DNA of 64,000 nucleotides from Lolium rigidum (GCF_022539505.1 NC_061510.1:270701687-270765686), one strand, 5' to 3'. Shown: positions 1 to 12,255, counted from the first letter of the stretch. Numbers and translations: made by a program. Notes: generated by a model from the letters alone, not told the origin.

Positions 1-261
1 TATGTTGCTTATAAACATAGTAACATACATGTAACAACCGACAAGGACTTATTTCAGCTTAAACAAAATTGATGAATAATTATCAAATTTTCTGTCAAAA
101 AAAATTTATACACAAATATTCATTTTATCCTTCTGTAATGGAACAACAGAAATTGCATCAAATATGGAAAGCAAATTCATCGATTTCATCGCATACTGGG
201 AAGGGTTTCTCTTGATTGGAACCTACAATCACTGAATTACAGGTTAGTTAATTAGAATGTC

Positions 262-506
262 GATACAACACCAGCTATTGACGTGAAAACTGCTTCTCAG
301 TAGAACATTGGTGGTTACCCGTGACACTGTCACACCTACCTAAAACAAGTATAGAATCCTGCAAAATTCTACAGTTAATCTGACACCAGATCTTGTGGAA
401 AATCGTTAGCGATGATGAAACGTTGGCGCTAGTCCTGCCAAAGAATGTAACAACAGCCTGGCCTTTATTATCCGACCGCGCCAGAGTCACCAACATCTCC
501 AACAGC
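262..506. repeat. dispersed repeat copy A (about 245 bp)
   Basis: This stretch is clearly similar in sequence and direct orientation to a second copy at 36573-38056, where a LINE has inserted. Shared landmarks include TGAAAACTGCTTCTCA, GACACTNNCACACCTACCTAA and GTCACCAACATCTCC. On the minus strand copy A has a 75-codon open frame (275-502), but the corresponding frame in copy B is broken by indels and stops, so I do not call it a gene. It may be an old exon, a transposon part or a segmental duplication. Confidence 0.6.
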
Positions 507-2343
507 TCATGAGTAACCTAAAACAACGAATATACTTCATCGTAAGAATGTGCAGCATAGTAGATACTTCTAAATTTCCAAATACAGAACTCTTCCCAAT
601 AATCAACAAACGATGAAATGAACTCCAAGGAAAGCTCTATACATGGGAATAAGTTAGCTAGTGGGTATTATGGAGGTACTCAGGATGGAGAAACTAATGG
701 TTTAGCTTCAAAAAAAATGCCAGAATTGCATATGAAATCCTTGTGATACTATATAGCCCTCAACTCCATGATTTTACCTAACATATTTTCAAATTGGACA
801 TCTATAATTAAATTATCTCAGCTGATTCATACGCAAATAGTTATCGTATGCACAACTACTGGGTGAGAGGATTGCTCACCCTCCAATCTGAAAATGACGG
901 ATTTGTGCAATGATAAGAAGTTGTAATAAATGAGATTCACTGTTTAGAGCTGAGGAGACTTCAAACATTGAAGACGTCCTCATGTATGAAATCTGAGAAG
1001 AGTTATCTCTAATAGTTCCAATATTTTGATTCAATTGTAGGTGTATACAACGTGCTTAAGGATCAGATTTGGCAAGATTTAGAAAATATAAGATATCTTT
1101 TTTTTGAACAATATATAAGATATCTCTATGCAAAAGATTTGGCACTTCATGGACTCAGATGGTATTGGAGAACAATATTTTTTTGAGTTCTCCCACAGTA
1201 ATCCGCTGTAATCAAAAGACAAACATACATTTTGAAACCTTCTCTTTGATAAAGTCTAGACATTCATCGGTTACATGCAATTCATTATATTATTACTAGC
1301 ACTAAGATCAAATATTTCTAGTAAAAAATTCTCACATGCACATGGGTGGTGAGTGGTGACTGGTGACGGCATTGCAGTAAGCTTTGCTAGCATGTGAATA
1401 TATCACCATTATCAAATGTAAGGAAATATGCCGAGATGAAAAGAAGTATCTTGTCAAAGTTCAGAAAGGCCTTCATTCAAGAACTATTTACTGGTAATTG
1501 GTGCGGTATAATTTTTTATACCTTATTCAGAGCTTCCTTTGGACGTTTGACAGTAAACATTCTCTGCATTGAAGATCTAGCATAAGGACCATTTCAGGAA
1601 GAAAAATCCAACCATTTTAGTCAATATTCAACACGGTAAGTTATTACACATGTACCATACTCCTGAATTAACTTGCAGGTTGGACGAATTGAGAAAAAGT
1701 AATGGCTAGGATTTAGGATTTCAGATAATGTGATGACTGCAATAGGATCTGTAGAACATACTGTTTGATAATAGTGTGTGTATCTCATAAGTGAGTTTTT
1801 AGACCGTTCTCTCTTTTGCTTCAGCTTCATCATACTAAAAGAAAGAAAATGCGATGAAATAAACAGGTAAACTAACAACAAAATACAGAATAAATGAACC
1901 ACAGAATTGAGTAGCATGCTATAGCAAGCAACCTGGATCAAAGCCAAGAATGTGATTCTTCCTTAATACACAGAAGGATACTGTCCAAAATAAGCCTTGA
2001 TGCTTTGCTGATTCATAGCGATTGCAAGCATAATTGCCGTCTGGTCCCATTTGAGTGTCATCACCATGGGCCTAGACACAACATGTGATCATGTAAGAGC
2101 GCCAGACCAACAAAATCACATAACTTCAAAGAAAATTGCACTACCATATTGTGCAATCCCGTTAAGTCCAAAAAAATATATAAACCCGTGTAAAAAAAAA
2201 CTGTCAGCCGACAATCAATCTTTTTTTCTAAATTCGAATATAGATAAGTTGTATTCCTATAAAGGGATGATTCATTGGTTCTGAAAAGACATGTTCTGTG
2301 TGTTACTTCATCCTAGGTAAAGATTTGTGATATGGTTGACAGG
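507..2343. other. non-coding, AT-rich, no gene seen
   Basis: No open frame with recognisable family similarity and no terminal repeats were seen, apart from a small poly-T insertion at 1086-1125 described separately. Short frames at 1394-1585 and 1621-1947 have the AT-rich, low-information composition of chance ORFs. Confidence 0.5.
1086..1125 (-). mobile_element. very short poly-T insert between 13-bp direct repeats
   Basis: ATATAAGATATCT occurs at 1086-1098 and again at 1113-1125, separated by TTTTTTTGAACAAT. Read on the minus strand the insert is ATTGTTC followed by seven A, like the extreme 3' end and tail of a retroposon. The repeat length fits target-primed reverse transcription, but the insert is so short that replication slippage is also possible. 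Confidence 0.4.
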
Positions 2344-3460
2344 TTGAGTTTACAGGAAAACACCAACCAGGGAGTAAAGGAAGACACATTGCCAGCTACA
2401 GAACCTGAGACAACTAGAAGAAGGTATTACAAAGGGTCCAGAAACTGTGTAGACTGAAGAGGGGCTACCCAATGACAAGGATACACCCCAAGTTGACAAA
2501 GGCAAGTTTTTTTTCCTATGCAAACTTATGCTAATTCTGACGGCACGGATCAGTATGCAATTTTTTAGTACATCATATATCGTATGTCTGGAAGATTTTC
2601 ACTCTTTTGTTGTTCAATAGAAAAAAAACTATGGTAAAAAGTAAGAGCTTTGCATGGTTTTACATGAAAACAACAACCAGCCATTTAACGAACAAGCATT
2701 TCCAACTACAGAACCTAAGAATCATGAACTAAAACAAAGTCATTACAGTGGGTCAAGAAAATATCCAAAAAGAAGAGGGATTAATAAAAAACGAGGATAC
2801 AAACCCCGAGTTGACAAAGGTGAGTTTTCTTTCTTTATGTCATTATTATTCTAATTCTGATAGTACATCACAATATCATATCTCGAATATTTTCACTAAG
2901 TTTAAGGGTTTCGGTTACTTAGCAACGAAGAATCAATTGAAATAACTGAGAATAACAAACTAGAAAATATAACTAGCAAAGAAGCTACAGGTTCTGAACT
3001 GAAAAATGTGAGTTTTCTTTTCCTTCTATATCTCCCAAATAGTTCTAATTCTACATAGTGATAATTCTTCTTTATTTGTGTTGTTCTCAGAAATTAACCT
3101 ACAAGGAAACAAGTCAGCAAATGCTGGCAGCTTAGGACGAGGAATTAGCACCAACAGCCAGCATGAAATTTGTTGGTGACGAAGTAAGTATAGTACAAGA
3201 GGATGGTATTTGAATATGAGTGTTCGTTATCTAATATATTGTATAGTTTAAATTATAGGTCACAAATGCGTACGTACATTGCATGAGTGTTACAAAGCAT
3301 TTACACGTGAGGTGCATGGAAGTGCATTCTTAGAGAATGCACGCATCTCTAAGATGATGCATAACTGTGGCTATCTTCGGGAAGATGACACGGATGCTGC
3401 ACAAAAATGGGTATTATAGAGAGTCAAAATGTATTTGGAAGATCGTATGGTTAGTCTTAG
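2344..3460 (+). pseudogene. decayed Ulp1-like (C48 peptidase) gene remnant with duplicated exon
   Basis: A run of short exon-like blocks lies on the plus strand. Two successive blocks (about 2350-2505 and 2655-2820) are homologous: both carry ENxNQ, then TEPE/TEPK, then a YxGSR motif, and each is followed by a GT donor-like site and similar intron sequence. Later blocks (2945-3018, 3090-3180, 3259-3460) include GDEVTNAYVHCM. After a one-base frame change come FLENARISKMM, AAQKWVL-stop and RVKMYLEDRM. These resemble the 'GD-INAYI-CL ... FLE-------L ... WL--RV--YL--DM' pattern of plant Ulp1-type SUMO-protease domains, which are common in grass genomes and in MULE/CACTA elements. Stops in the first copy and the in-frame TAG before RVKMYL show that it is not functional. 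The family call rests on pattern memory and is moderate. Confidence 0.42.
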
Positions 3461-6400
3461 TTTTATACATATTATTATGTATTCAATCAACAATGAAGCT
3501 TCATCTATATGGGACATGGAATTGAAATCCGATAAGTGGAAGAACCATACAACAGGGCAAAGGGCACAATGTGTTAAGAGCAAACTGCAGACAGGTGGGT
3601 ACACCTCCTAACTCAAAGCAATCAAAATTTGGGTACGTATAATAAATTTTTGTTGTCATTATGAGAATTTAGTTATACTTGAATATACACCAGATTTTAG
3701 TTATAGGACTCATGATGAAGATAATTTCAGTTACCTTGAAGTTGTCAGCTCCAAAAGACTTAGCAAACTTTGACAAGCAAAAAATCAGTGTAGTATCGAT
3801 GACTCCACAGGAACTCATGCGCAAAGGTGATGGTGGGTTGCAGACATACCACTTTTTAGGATAGCAATGTAGACAGGTTTGGTTCAAAACCCATACCCAG
3901 TCTGATACAATTGCAGCACATGAGAAATTTTGTGCAGACATGATGTGCTGCGATTAATATAGCTCACGCCTACAGTGCTATTTAACTTGAATACCAATAA
4001 GGAGTTTGGCAGGCTGATAGCATTAAGATAGACAGACACATGCTCCTTTAGCAAAATAAATTGATCCCAACCAAAAAGTTCTCATCAAGATGTTACCAGT
4101 TTTTGCTTCTTTGCTTGTTGAAAGGGCGGTCGAACCATCTTGTCGCTGACCATTAGGCTCATTTCATAAGCATTATATGGGTTGTCGTTATCATCATTCA
4201 CATTGGAACCTTGCTTCTTGGTACCATACTTCAACGAAATCAGGATAGAGCAAATCTCACAATCTCTTGACAGGAGTTTGTTGCCAGACACTTGTTATTT
4301 TCAGCGCGCAAATATTCATTTGCACTTTCAGTTGACATCATATAACGAAAATCTGTTAGCAAAAAAATTACTTTAGGGTGTTAACATTGCATATATCTGC
4401 AAGAAAAAAAGTGCACATTATAAACCTTAAAATCATCTCAATTAACATGAGTACAGAAAAAATATCTACATGGTCATAAGCTATGGCATCCGAAATTTTT
4501 ATTTTGTGAACTGAACATAAGCTGTAAACAGGGTCAGCTATTATTAAATTTGCATATACAGATGGCTGCAGGATAAGTATTGCATGATGATACAAGCATT
4601 AATTTTCTGATTAGCAAAATTATCAAAGTTCAAAGATAATTTCGGTTACGTTAGCCTGGGACATAAGCTAATTTTGGTTATCCCACGAAATGCTTGCTTA
4701 ATTACCAAAGATTACTGGGTGTTGTAAGGAACTTACAAGCAAATCAGCATAGTGTATACTCAGACTTTGACCTTGTATTTTTTGTGGCTACAATTTCGAA
4801 CTGGATGACCAAAAACTCTGTACAAAAATCTACTGTAGAAGACTACAGTGCAATGAATACCAATTAGGTGGAGAGGGCGTCGACCATCCATTCCGGAGGC
4901 TCACGACACGGCCATCCTGTCGAAGATGGGCGTCCTCGCCGGCGTCCCACGGAGATTGCTCTGGTTCATCTGCTTGAAGAGCGGGAGTAGTAGGCCGGAA
5001 GTTTAGAGCCCTCCAACTGGCGGTGGTAGCGGCCGCGAATCCGGTAGAGAAGAGTCTCACGCCTGCGCTTCCACCTCCATGACTAACGCTGAGTCGCCCT
5101 GTCTCCTCGGATTCTTCGGTGACCGGAATCGAAGAGGAAGGGTGTGTGTGTTCTCACGCCGGCGGTGTGGAGGCAGGGGATGGGCATCTTGATGAGACCA
5201 AGAGAGGGAGCTCGGGAGGGGGTGAAAGGACTTTGCTGGGGCTGTGGGAAAACATAACATGTGTGCAGGAGCTCGCGGAGGCAGTGGGGAGCCAGGTGAG
5301 GGGGCGCCGGATCTCGCTAGGACGGTCCGGAGCCAGGTGAGGAGGCACGGGACCTTGTCGCCACCGGAGTGGCGGGGAGACGGGGGAGGACCTTTCCGAA
5401 ACGGTGGAGGGGCCACATGGGTGGGGAAAATTGGTTATTTACCCAAATGTTCACCAACCTTAGATCATCTAACCAAAGTTGGTTGTATATTTCTGAAATA
5501 CCCATTGGAAGGATTAAACCGTATTTTGATTCACCTGAAAAGGGTTTTCTGTAAACTAGACAAATTCAACCCAATAATTTTTCGGAGAGAATAGCCAAAA
5601 TACCACTAGTAAAAAACAAAGTGGCCACAAAATACGACTCAATTTCAGTTTTTCATTCCAAAATACTACTAGTGACAACATTGCCAAAGACACAAATATC
5701 CTTACGTGTCCACATGTCAATACTCTCCATTCAACAGCATTCGAGGATCATTTCAGCGGCCAAACTAAGCTAGGAAATAACTGAACTCATCTAAACGAAG
5801 GAAACAACTGAATTTATTCAATCGTGGGTACCTGAGATTGTGATTGGCGGCTAGTTAATCTTTAGGTGAAATTGGACTATTATCCGTGGGTACTGGAGAT
5901 GATAAACCAACAATAATTTTTCAAGTAACGAAAATTAAGATTAAGATGAACTCGAAATAAATAACTCGCTATCGAAAGGTCAGAAATACGTACATGTACT
6001 TAATCAGGAGTTTAGGGATGCTAATTAATTTATATAATCTGCTAAGTATGAAACTGCACCTCAATTCATGTAGTCGGAAGTATTCCTTACTGGAGCGCGA
6101 CGACTGCGCGAGAATATGGATCATGTCATCAGAGATAGCTGCAAACTCAGCGGAGGCGCCGGCCGGGTCGGGGTGTGGCCGTGTGGGGCCGCGCGACCAG
6201 AGGAGGGATTCTCCGCGGGGAGAGCAGCGCGAGGTGGCGGCGGTAGTGGGAGTGAGCGGCGGCGGGGCAACGGCACGCCGCCATGGCTGGGAGAAGAGAA
6301 GATGCGGGAAGGAGGGCATTTTCGGTATGACATAAAAATCAGACAGTGTGGACTGCCGTCTGGTCTCGAAAACAAGGATCTTGCCTCCCAGCACTCCGAT

Positions 6401-6549
6401 CAAGCATCCTGCTCCTGCCCTTCCTGGATCCACTCCCCTCTGGGGTTGTTCGCTGCTTGATGATTTGCTGCTGCCACGAAGAAGGAACTGCTGATTGCTC
6501 ATGTCCACGAAGCAGGGACTGGTGCTCCGTCTGGCTAAACACTTTTGAA
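3461..6549. other. intergenic; two GC-rich blocks, no confirmed gene
   Basis: Mostly AT-rich sequence without recognisable proteins. Two GC-rich blocks stand out, 4860-5420 and 6120-6480, each with overlapping open frames on both strands. The minus-strand frames starting near 5060 and 6321 could be first exons of minus-strand genes, since each follows promoter-like sequence. No downstream exons or family motifs support that. Alternatively these are GC-rich transposon ends. I make no functional call. Confidence 0.35.
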
Positions 6550-6597
6550 AACATGGTCACAGTTTTTTTTTTTTTTTTGCGAATAACATGGCCACAG
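6550..6597 (-). mobile_element. 22-bp poly-T insert between 13-bp target duplications
   Basis: AACATGGTCACAG (6550-6562) and AACATGGCCACAG (6585-6597) differ at one base and flank 16 T followed by GCGAAT. On the minus strand the insert reads ATTCGC plus a poly-A tail. This is the arrangement left by a LINE/SINE insertion that was 5'-truncated to almost nothing. Confidence 0.6.
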
Positions 6598-6674
6598 TTC
6601 AACAAATGAAATGCAAAACAACTGCAGTACTCCATACTCTCTCTTTTTTTGACAGACAGCCGTCGGCTGCCACC

Positions 6675-7873
6675 ATGGCCTGTGCTGCACCTGATGCTGC
6701 CGGAGGCAATGTGGTGGTGTTGGCCTCGCCGATGCTCTTGGCTGCCCCCAATGGCCTTGTTTCCAGTGGGTTTTCCGGGGCCTCCGATGCAGTCGATGCC
6801 GTGTATGTCGAGGATGAGCTTGCTCTCGAGGCGACGCGGTCTGCTGCTCTCGGCGGTTTTGAGGGTGTTGGTCCCCCAGACGAAGCCGGCCACCAAGACC
6901 TTCATCGATGCTGCTCCTGTTGTTGAGGAGCGTGATGGCTGGAAGGAGGTGATGCCGCGGCGTGGCCCGCGCCGCTTGACTCGGCCTGTCCAGCCTGCTG
7001 CTCGTCGTCCTGTTCCTGCTTGGTTCAAAGGAAGATGTTGCAGATGCCTGGTTCCGGGTCACCGTGCTGCTGTTTGCTGTGATCCCTTCAAATGCTCTAG
7101 ATGCCTTGAGAACGGTCATCGGGCATGTGACTGCCGTAACGCTTGGCGTCCTCTCAGCTCGTTGGCAGGCTCTACCGTGTCGTCGCCCCGCCAGGATCAT
7201 GCCCCTCGCCGTGCCCAGGTCGAGGTCCCGCTCCCGTCCAATGTGCCTCCTTTTTAGCGGTCTTGGGCGTCAGTTGTTTCTACTCCGGTTGGCTCTTTGA
7301 CCTCAGTGGATATGCAATCCGCTTTGGAGAAGCAAGCTGCGTTGATGCAGGAGGCCGTCCGTCCTCTTCTCGAGGTGGTTGACTCCTTGCACGGCTGGGT
7401 GCTTGCGCTTGGAGGCTTTCTGGAGCGGGCAGAAGTTGCGTTGGGTAGGCTCTCCCGGACGCCTGACGATCCTTTGGTTTTGCCTGATGTTGGTAAGGTG
7501 GGCGCTAGCGGAGCGGGCTTCTATGGTTGTTTCTCTCCTCGTGTTGGGGCGTGCTCGGCAGTGACGGCCCCGGTCATGCAGGTCTTGCCTGAGCTCCAAA
7601 AGTTGTGTGATGTTGTGGTTATGCCTCCTTGTACCAAGGAAGCGAAGAATGATTTGCACGAGATCTTAGTTGTGGCCTCTCCCTGAGTCAGGCTCTTGGT
7701 TCTGAGAAGAGTGATGTTGTTGAGGCTGCAGTCGACAGGCTTGCAGCCCCTTTTGGTGATGGGGTTGCTATGCCAGGGTTGCTGCCTACGGCGCCCGGTG
7801 CCATCGTTGCCAGAGAGGTGTGTGACTTTCTTGCCACATTGGCTACTGCATACCCTGGATCCACAGTTGTTTG
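6675..7873 (+). pseudogene. LINE ORF1 with two CCHC zinc knuckles, frameshifted
   Basis: Two adjacent zinc knuckles of the form C-x2-C-x4-H-x4-C are visible near 7036-7125 (CCRCLVPGHRAAVC and CSRCLENGHRACDC). They sit behind a DGWKEVMPRRG segment, the usual layout of plant LINE ORF1 RNA-binding proteins. The reading frame is broken. The N-terminal part (6675-6924) is in one frame and the knuckle part in another (6860-7254). After a stop the frame continues with SALEKQAALMQEAVRPLLEV (7297-7683), and a last segment with REVCDFLATLATAYPG lies near 7815-7870. The protein would bind LINE RNA in the retrotransposition particle. In this state no complete product can be made. Confidence 0.6.
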
Positions 7874-8116
7874 ATGGGCCTCCCAATGTCACGACCAGTC
7901 TTTGTGCGGTGCTGAAGTGTTGGGTAGTGAGTGTTTGTCGGGTCACATTGTGGTCTCTTGTGTTCGCTTGAGTGGGTGGGATTTTGTTGTTCGGGTCTCT
8001 TGTTAGACTTGGTTGAGGGTGTGTGTAAGTGTTGCTCGTGTGGATTTGGCCGTGTGGTTGTAGGTTTTTGCCCAGTTTTCTCCTAAAAACTGGGCACCTT
8101 CTTCTTAATTAATAAA

Positions 8117-8137
8117 CGAGGCAAAGCTTTTGCCTCG
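8117..8137 (+). promoter_or_regulatory. LINE 3' terminal stem-loop
   Basis: CGAGGCAAAGCTTTTGCCTCG is a perfect inverted repeat a few bases before the poly-A tail. In plant L1-clade LINEs such a hairpin at the RNA 3' end is thought to recruit the element's reverse transcriptase. Confidence 0.6.
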
Positions 8138-8159
8138 ATTTCAAAAAAAAAAAAAAAAT

Positions 8160-11100
8160 AGGCAAGATAGTCCCAGGTATGGGTTGTTGCTGCACTGCTG
8201 ATGGTAATGCACATAACCACTGCTAGTTATGTTGGATTTACTAGAACTTGAAGCGCGTGTAAGCAGCACACTAGCTTTCTGTAGAAACCTGTGGCAATTC
8301 TTTTGCATGTAGAAACCTGTGGCAATTTATTCTCAAGATAAATCCAGACACATTTCTTGCAAAACATATGCAAATAGAGCCGTTACAGTTACTACACATT
8401 CCCCACTGCTAATACTATGTCCAATCGAGTTTCAAGTTATGGTAACTGAAAATAAATCTAAAATTTTAGCACACAACAAGGAGAACAAAATCGCACTAAT
8501 TGGTTTGGGAAGAGGTGCTTTCATATTGCTCAGATAACGTTAATGAAAGCAATAATTTCAGGAAAACATATGTAAACAGAAAATGGAAATAGCAAACCCG
8601 AGATAGACCGGTTACTGGGCACCTTGATCCGGTAAATATTTAATCCGTTTTAACTATTTAATCCTTGCACACAATAAATGTGGATGTTTTTCTTACGTCT
8701 GAAAATCCAACTATTGATCGCACATGAACACGTTCCATGTACCCTTGATGCTGAGCGTGATGCGCGGCAGCACGCGTCGAGGGAGGCTCGCCGAAAGCGA
8801 TACGCAAGACAGGTCGACACTTTTGAAGACCCGAAATCCCGCTCGCCCGGGAAGAACCCCGTCAGCGTGCTGGGCGGCTATGGGCTGCCCTAGGTCGGCC
8901 TGACCACCCCTAATACCTCATGGAATCGCATCCTCCAATCTTGAAGAACAACAAAGAACGAGAAGAAAGATAGAAGGGAGAGGGATAAAAAAGTAGATGA
9001 ACACAGGAAAATAGTGGATTGTTTTGTTCGATTATGTGTTGTTGTTCAATCGACCGTCACCCTTCACGTATATAAAGGACGGTTGAATTTTTCGTGCAAG
9101 AGAAAGGATTGGATTCACATTCAAAACCCTAAATGGAGTCCAACTCGGATAGACGAACCTAAAATTTCCATAACTGTTCGGTCAAAAAATTTCCTGCACC
9201 TTCTAGACCATTTTCGAGGCACTAAATGATCTCGGATCAAAATTTTGTAAACAACAAAGTTGTTCGGCTCGAAGAAACGAAGAACATTCATGTTAATTAA
9301 CCACTTTTCCATACGAGCTGATCTTGTAGGACTTCTGCCTCTGTTTCTAACTTCGATTCAGATTCAGCATGAGCTGATTCCAAGGAGGAAGCATTTTTCG
9401 TGCGTACCCTCGGTCATGTTTCTTATTTTGGCTCTGGAGATCACATACAATCTCGGATTGAGATGATAAAAAAAAAAGTAGCTTGTTTTGACGAGACGCA
9501 CAACTTTTGTTTCTATTATTTTTACTTTTAAGCCAAAAAGGGTTGTCAACAACTATCACTGAAATGGTTCAATATGACCAAAATGCTAACCATTATGTAT
9601 TAATCCAATAACCCTACCGTTATTATTTGTTTTATCTTAAGTGTGCATCAGTTTGTACTTGTTCCTAAATCGTGCACACTGGGCTCCTATTATTTTAGAC
9701 TTTGTAAAATGTGCAAGCAACCCCCTTTCTTATTAATTCTCCACATACACTAGTATAGCTTATAACAGTTGATTATGAAAGTTTTGGGTGATGTGAGGAT
9801 TTCTGTTGTTGGGATCTGTTAGGAAACAGAGATGGTGAATGACACTTGGACAACCAGTTTAAAGGGAGTGAAGTGTTGGCGTTCAAGCAATGTAGTGTTA
9901 CTTGCCAAACTTACTTCAGTAAAAAAGTATAAATAGAAATTGAATTATCTGCGATAAAATAAATACTCAGATAATTAGACGTGATACTGAAAATGATAGC
10001 TTTTAGATGTATGTACCTTCTCTATTGTATTACTTAAAACAATGATTTCTGTTCTGAAGTTTATGTCATGCTTCTGTGTGCAATGATTTCTGTCCTTAAC
10101 ATGGTTCGAAACTGTTGGAATAAAATCATTCTGACTTGCGTAATATTTACCTTTTTGTTCTTGTACCGCTCTTTTCCTGCATGATTCTCATGTCAAACCT
10201 ACCTCGTATGTATTGTAGGTAACTGAAGCGGGAGTGGTGGTCCTTCGCGGCAGGGATACAGCTCTTCTGAACCTATTCGAAGATCTTCTGGCTTAAAGTT
10301 TCCTTTTCAGCATTTTATCAAGTTATAAGAAACTCCCCACTCCTTGTGCTAGTTTTTGTGTATTCTACTTGATTGCTATATAAACAGTGGGGGGTGCCAT
10401 GGCACTCCCTCCAAAAACACAAATGATGTTCTAGCTACTACTTTTTACTAATCATGGTTAAATGCAAAGTTTAATAGTTAAGTGTTTAAGCTTGGCACCC
10501 CCACCAATTTTGTCCTGTAAATCAGCACATGCCATTTTAGTCTGATATAAAAACAGTGTGCTGAAACACTGACCAGTTTCAATGGATGGTTTTCGTGCAT
10601 CGAAGCGTTTACTTTGTTTATATCATCGGATTCTACTATTTTTCGCAGATGAGGTGCACATTATGAGTGAATTTGTTACCGAGAATGCAGTTGAATTGGC
10701 AAATCTTAGTTGTGATATGTTAGCATTGTTGTAAATGATCTGCAAAAAAGGGTGTAATAATATTGTAGATGATAAAGTTGGATCTGTGCCATGGGTTCCT
10801 TTTTAATTCACACACCGTCAGATCATGCGTCGACTATTATTTTCGCTTCTTCTGCAGCTTTCTCCCTTGTGATAGTAAACTGTACAAACAAGTCCAACGG
10901 ATTCAACATAACCGTCACCATGTGGTGCTGGATCGCAGTAAGATAAATAAAGAGAATTTAGCATGCAGTATGCATAAGGTAATATTGTATAATAGTTCTG
11001 TTTTTTGCGATTTTTTCCATTTATTTGTGTAAATAGTCTAATATGACTTCACAATCAATAACATCTTCACCATCGAGAGTAACGATGAGTTGAAGAACAC

Positions 11101-11348
11101 CATGCATTGATGAGTGTTGAAGACCCATATTAACTATCATGATATTTTTTCTTGTAAGCGGTAGACTCATATCCTTAATTCATTAGTAGTCCAGTAGAGG
11201 TGTAGGGCTAGCAAGCATAATTCTCAAATGGTTACTATAAGTAATAACAGGGCACATCTCCTACAATGTTTGTAGTCTATTTGCACGGAGATCACACAGA
11301 TTCGGTCCAGGGCACCATGTACTGCTGGTGCTGGACGAAGCATGTTGC
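8160..11348. other. intergenic; no confirmed gene
   Basis: AT-rich sequence with only short frames. A possible terminal exon on the plus strand lies at about 10219-10295: an acceptor-like TTGTAG is followed by an open frame containing VLRGRDTALLNLFEDLLA and a stop. It has no recognisable partner exons nearby. A TATA-like stretch, CACGTATATAAAGG, occurs at 9066-9079 but nothing downstream looks coding. Confidence 0.35.
10388..10513. mobile_element. candidate MITE with short inverted ends
   Basis: The block begins GTGGGGGGTGCCATGGCA and ends TTGGCACCCCCACC. The two ends are imperfect inverted repeats (GGGGTGCCA / TGGCACCCC) around an AT-rich core of about 100 bp. I cannot assign a superfamily because no clear target-site duplication is visible. 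Confidence 0.4.
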
Positions 11349-11787
11349 TCAGAGCATCTCCACCGGCGCGTCTCATAGCGGCTCCGATAGCGATTTAGGG
11401 GCTGAAAGCAAAAAATAGGCTCATACCAGCGCGCCCCAAATAGCGCCAACGCTTTTTGAGCCCAATAGAAGCGCTGGTAACCCCGTGCCGGCCCCTTAGC
11501 GAAGGGCACGAATTGGGCGCGCCGACGCCTCGCGAGGCGGAAAACTTTGAGCGTGGGAAGTGGCGGGGCCAACACGTCAGCGAAACATTTAATTTTAACG
11601 TCTAGCTCGCGACGGAAGTTATTAGCGCGCATCGGCGGTGCAATTTCCGCAGACGCGCAGTGAACCGTCTCGTCGCCCCTAGCTTTCTGTGCCGGCGTTA
11701 ATGAGCGCCACCACTCCCCCGCCTCCCACACAAACCCTAGCGCCTCTCTCCTCAATCCTAGCTGCCACCTTCTGAAGAGACGACGCC

Positions 11788-12255
11788 ATGTCTGGTAGAG
11801 GCCGAGGCCGAGGTCGCGGCCGTGGTCGTGGCCGCGGCAGAGCTGCACACTCGCCGTCGCTTGCGACGTTGTCATCCTCATCGTCGGATCTGCAGGAGAA
11901 AGAGTGGGAAGTGATGTTCGAGTTCGTCGTCGTCCTCAACGGCGACCCACGTGGCATCTAGAGGCTGCCGGAAAAGTTCACCGACTTTCTCGCCGGCAAC
12001 AAGTCGGCCTCGCTACATCTGCGGGAGGCTGCCTGCGGCTTCTGCCGGTGGATTGTGAACGTGATCTTCGACGCGCCCGGCAAGATGCACCTCCACACCG
12101 GCTGGGAGAAGTTCGCGCGCTACCACCACCTCGAAGCCGGCTTCGTGCTCATGTTCTCCTACCTTGGCGAGGGGGATATGAGCGTCAATGTGTTCGACGA
12201 GACGCGCTGCCGCCGTCACTACCACGACGACAGCACCGAGGAGGAGGACGACTGA
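11788..12255 (+). pseudogene. B3 DNA-binding domain protein copy, internal stop
   Basis: An ATG at 11788 opens a 155-codon frame that starts MSGRGRGRG and continues with Arg-Gly repeats over residues 3-18, then a Ser-rich stretch. From about residue 45 it carries a B3-like domain. Motifs include RLPEKFTDFLAG, a central W (CRWIVNV), then LHTGWEKFARYHHLEAG and FDETRCRR, matching the 'LP--F ... W-V ... GW--F---H-LE-GD ... F-V-VFD' layout of plant B3 transcription-factor domains. It ends in an acidic EEEDD tail and TGA at 12253-12255. Codon 58 is TAG (11959-11961), so this copy is interrupted near the start of the domain. It lies entirely between the TIRs of the 11352-14209 element and so was most likely captured and moved by it. 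Related RG-rich B3 proteins seem to be frequent in Triticeae annotations (from memory). Confidence 0.68.

Larger units (their letters stand above)
6640..8158 (+). mobile_element. LINE (non-LTR retrotransposon), ORF1 only, with poly-A tail
   Basis: The body encodes remnants of a LINE ORF1 and ends in a 16-A tail (8143-8158). Just before the tail are two stem-loops: CCCAGTTTT/AAAACTGGG (8071-8094) and GAGGCAAA/TTTGCCTC (within 8117-8137). A 3' stem-loop before poly-A is typical of grass L1-type LINEs and is the likely recognition site for the reverse transcriptase. No reverse transcriptase or endonuclease is encoded, so the copy is internally deleted or belongs to a non-autonomous family. The 5' boundary near 6640 is approximate and I found no convincing target-site duplication. 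Confidence 0.65.

Noticed and set aside
5057..5416. 119-codon minus-strand frame as a gene
   Set aside because: Pro/Arg-rich frame in a GC-rich block with equally long frames on the other strand; no motif and no supporting exons.
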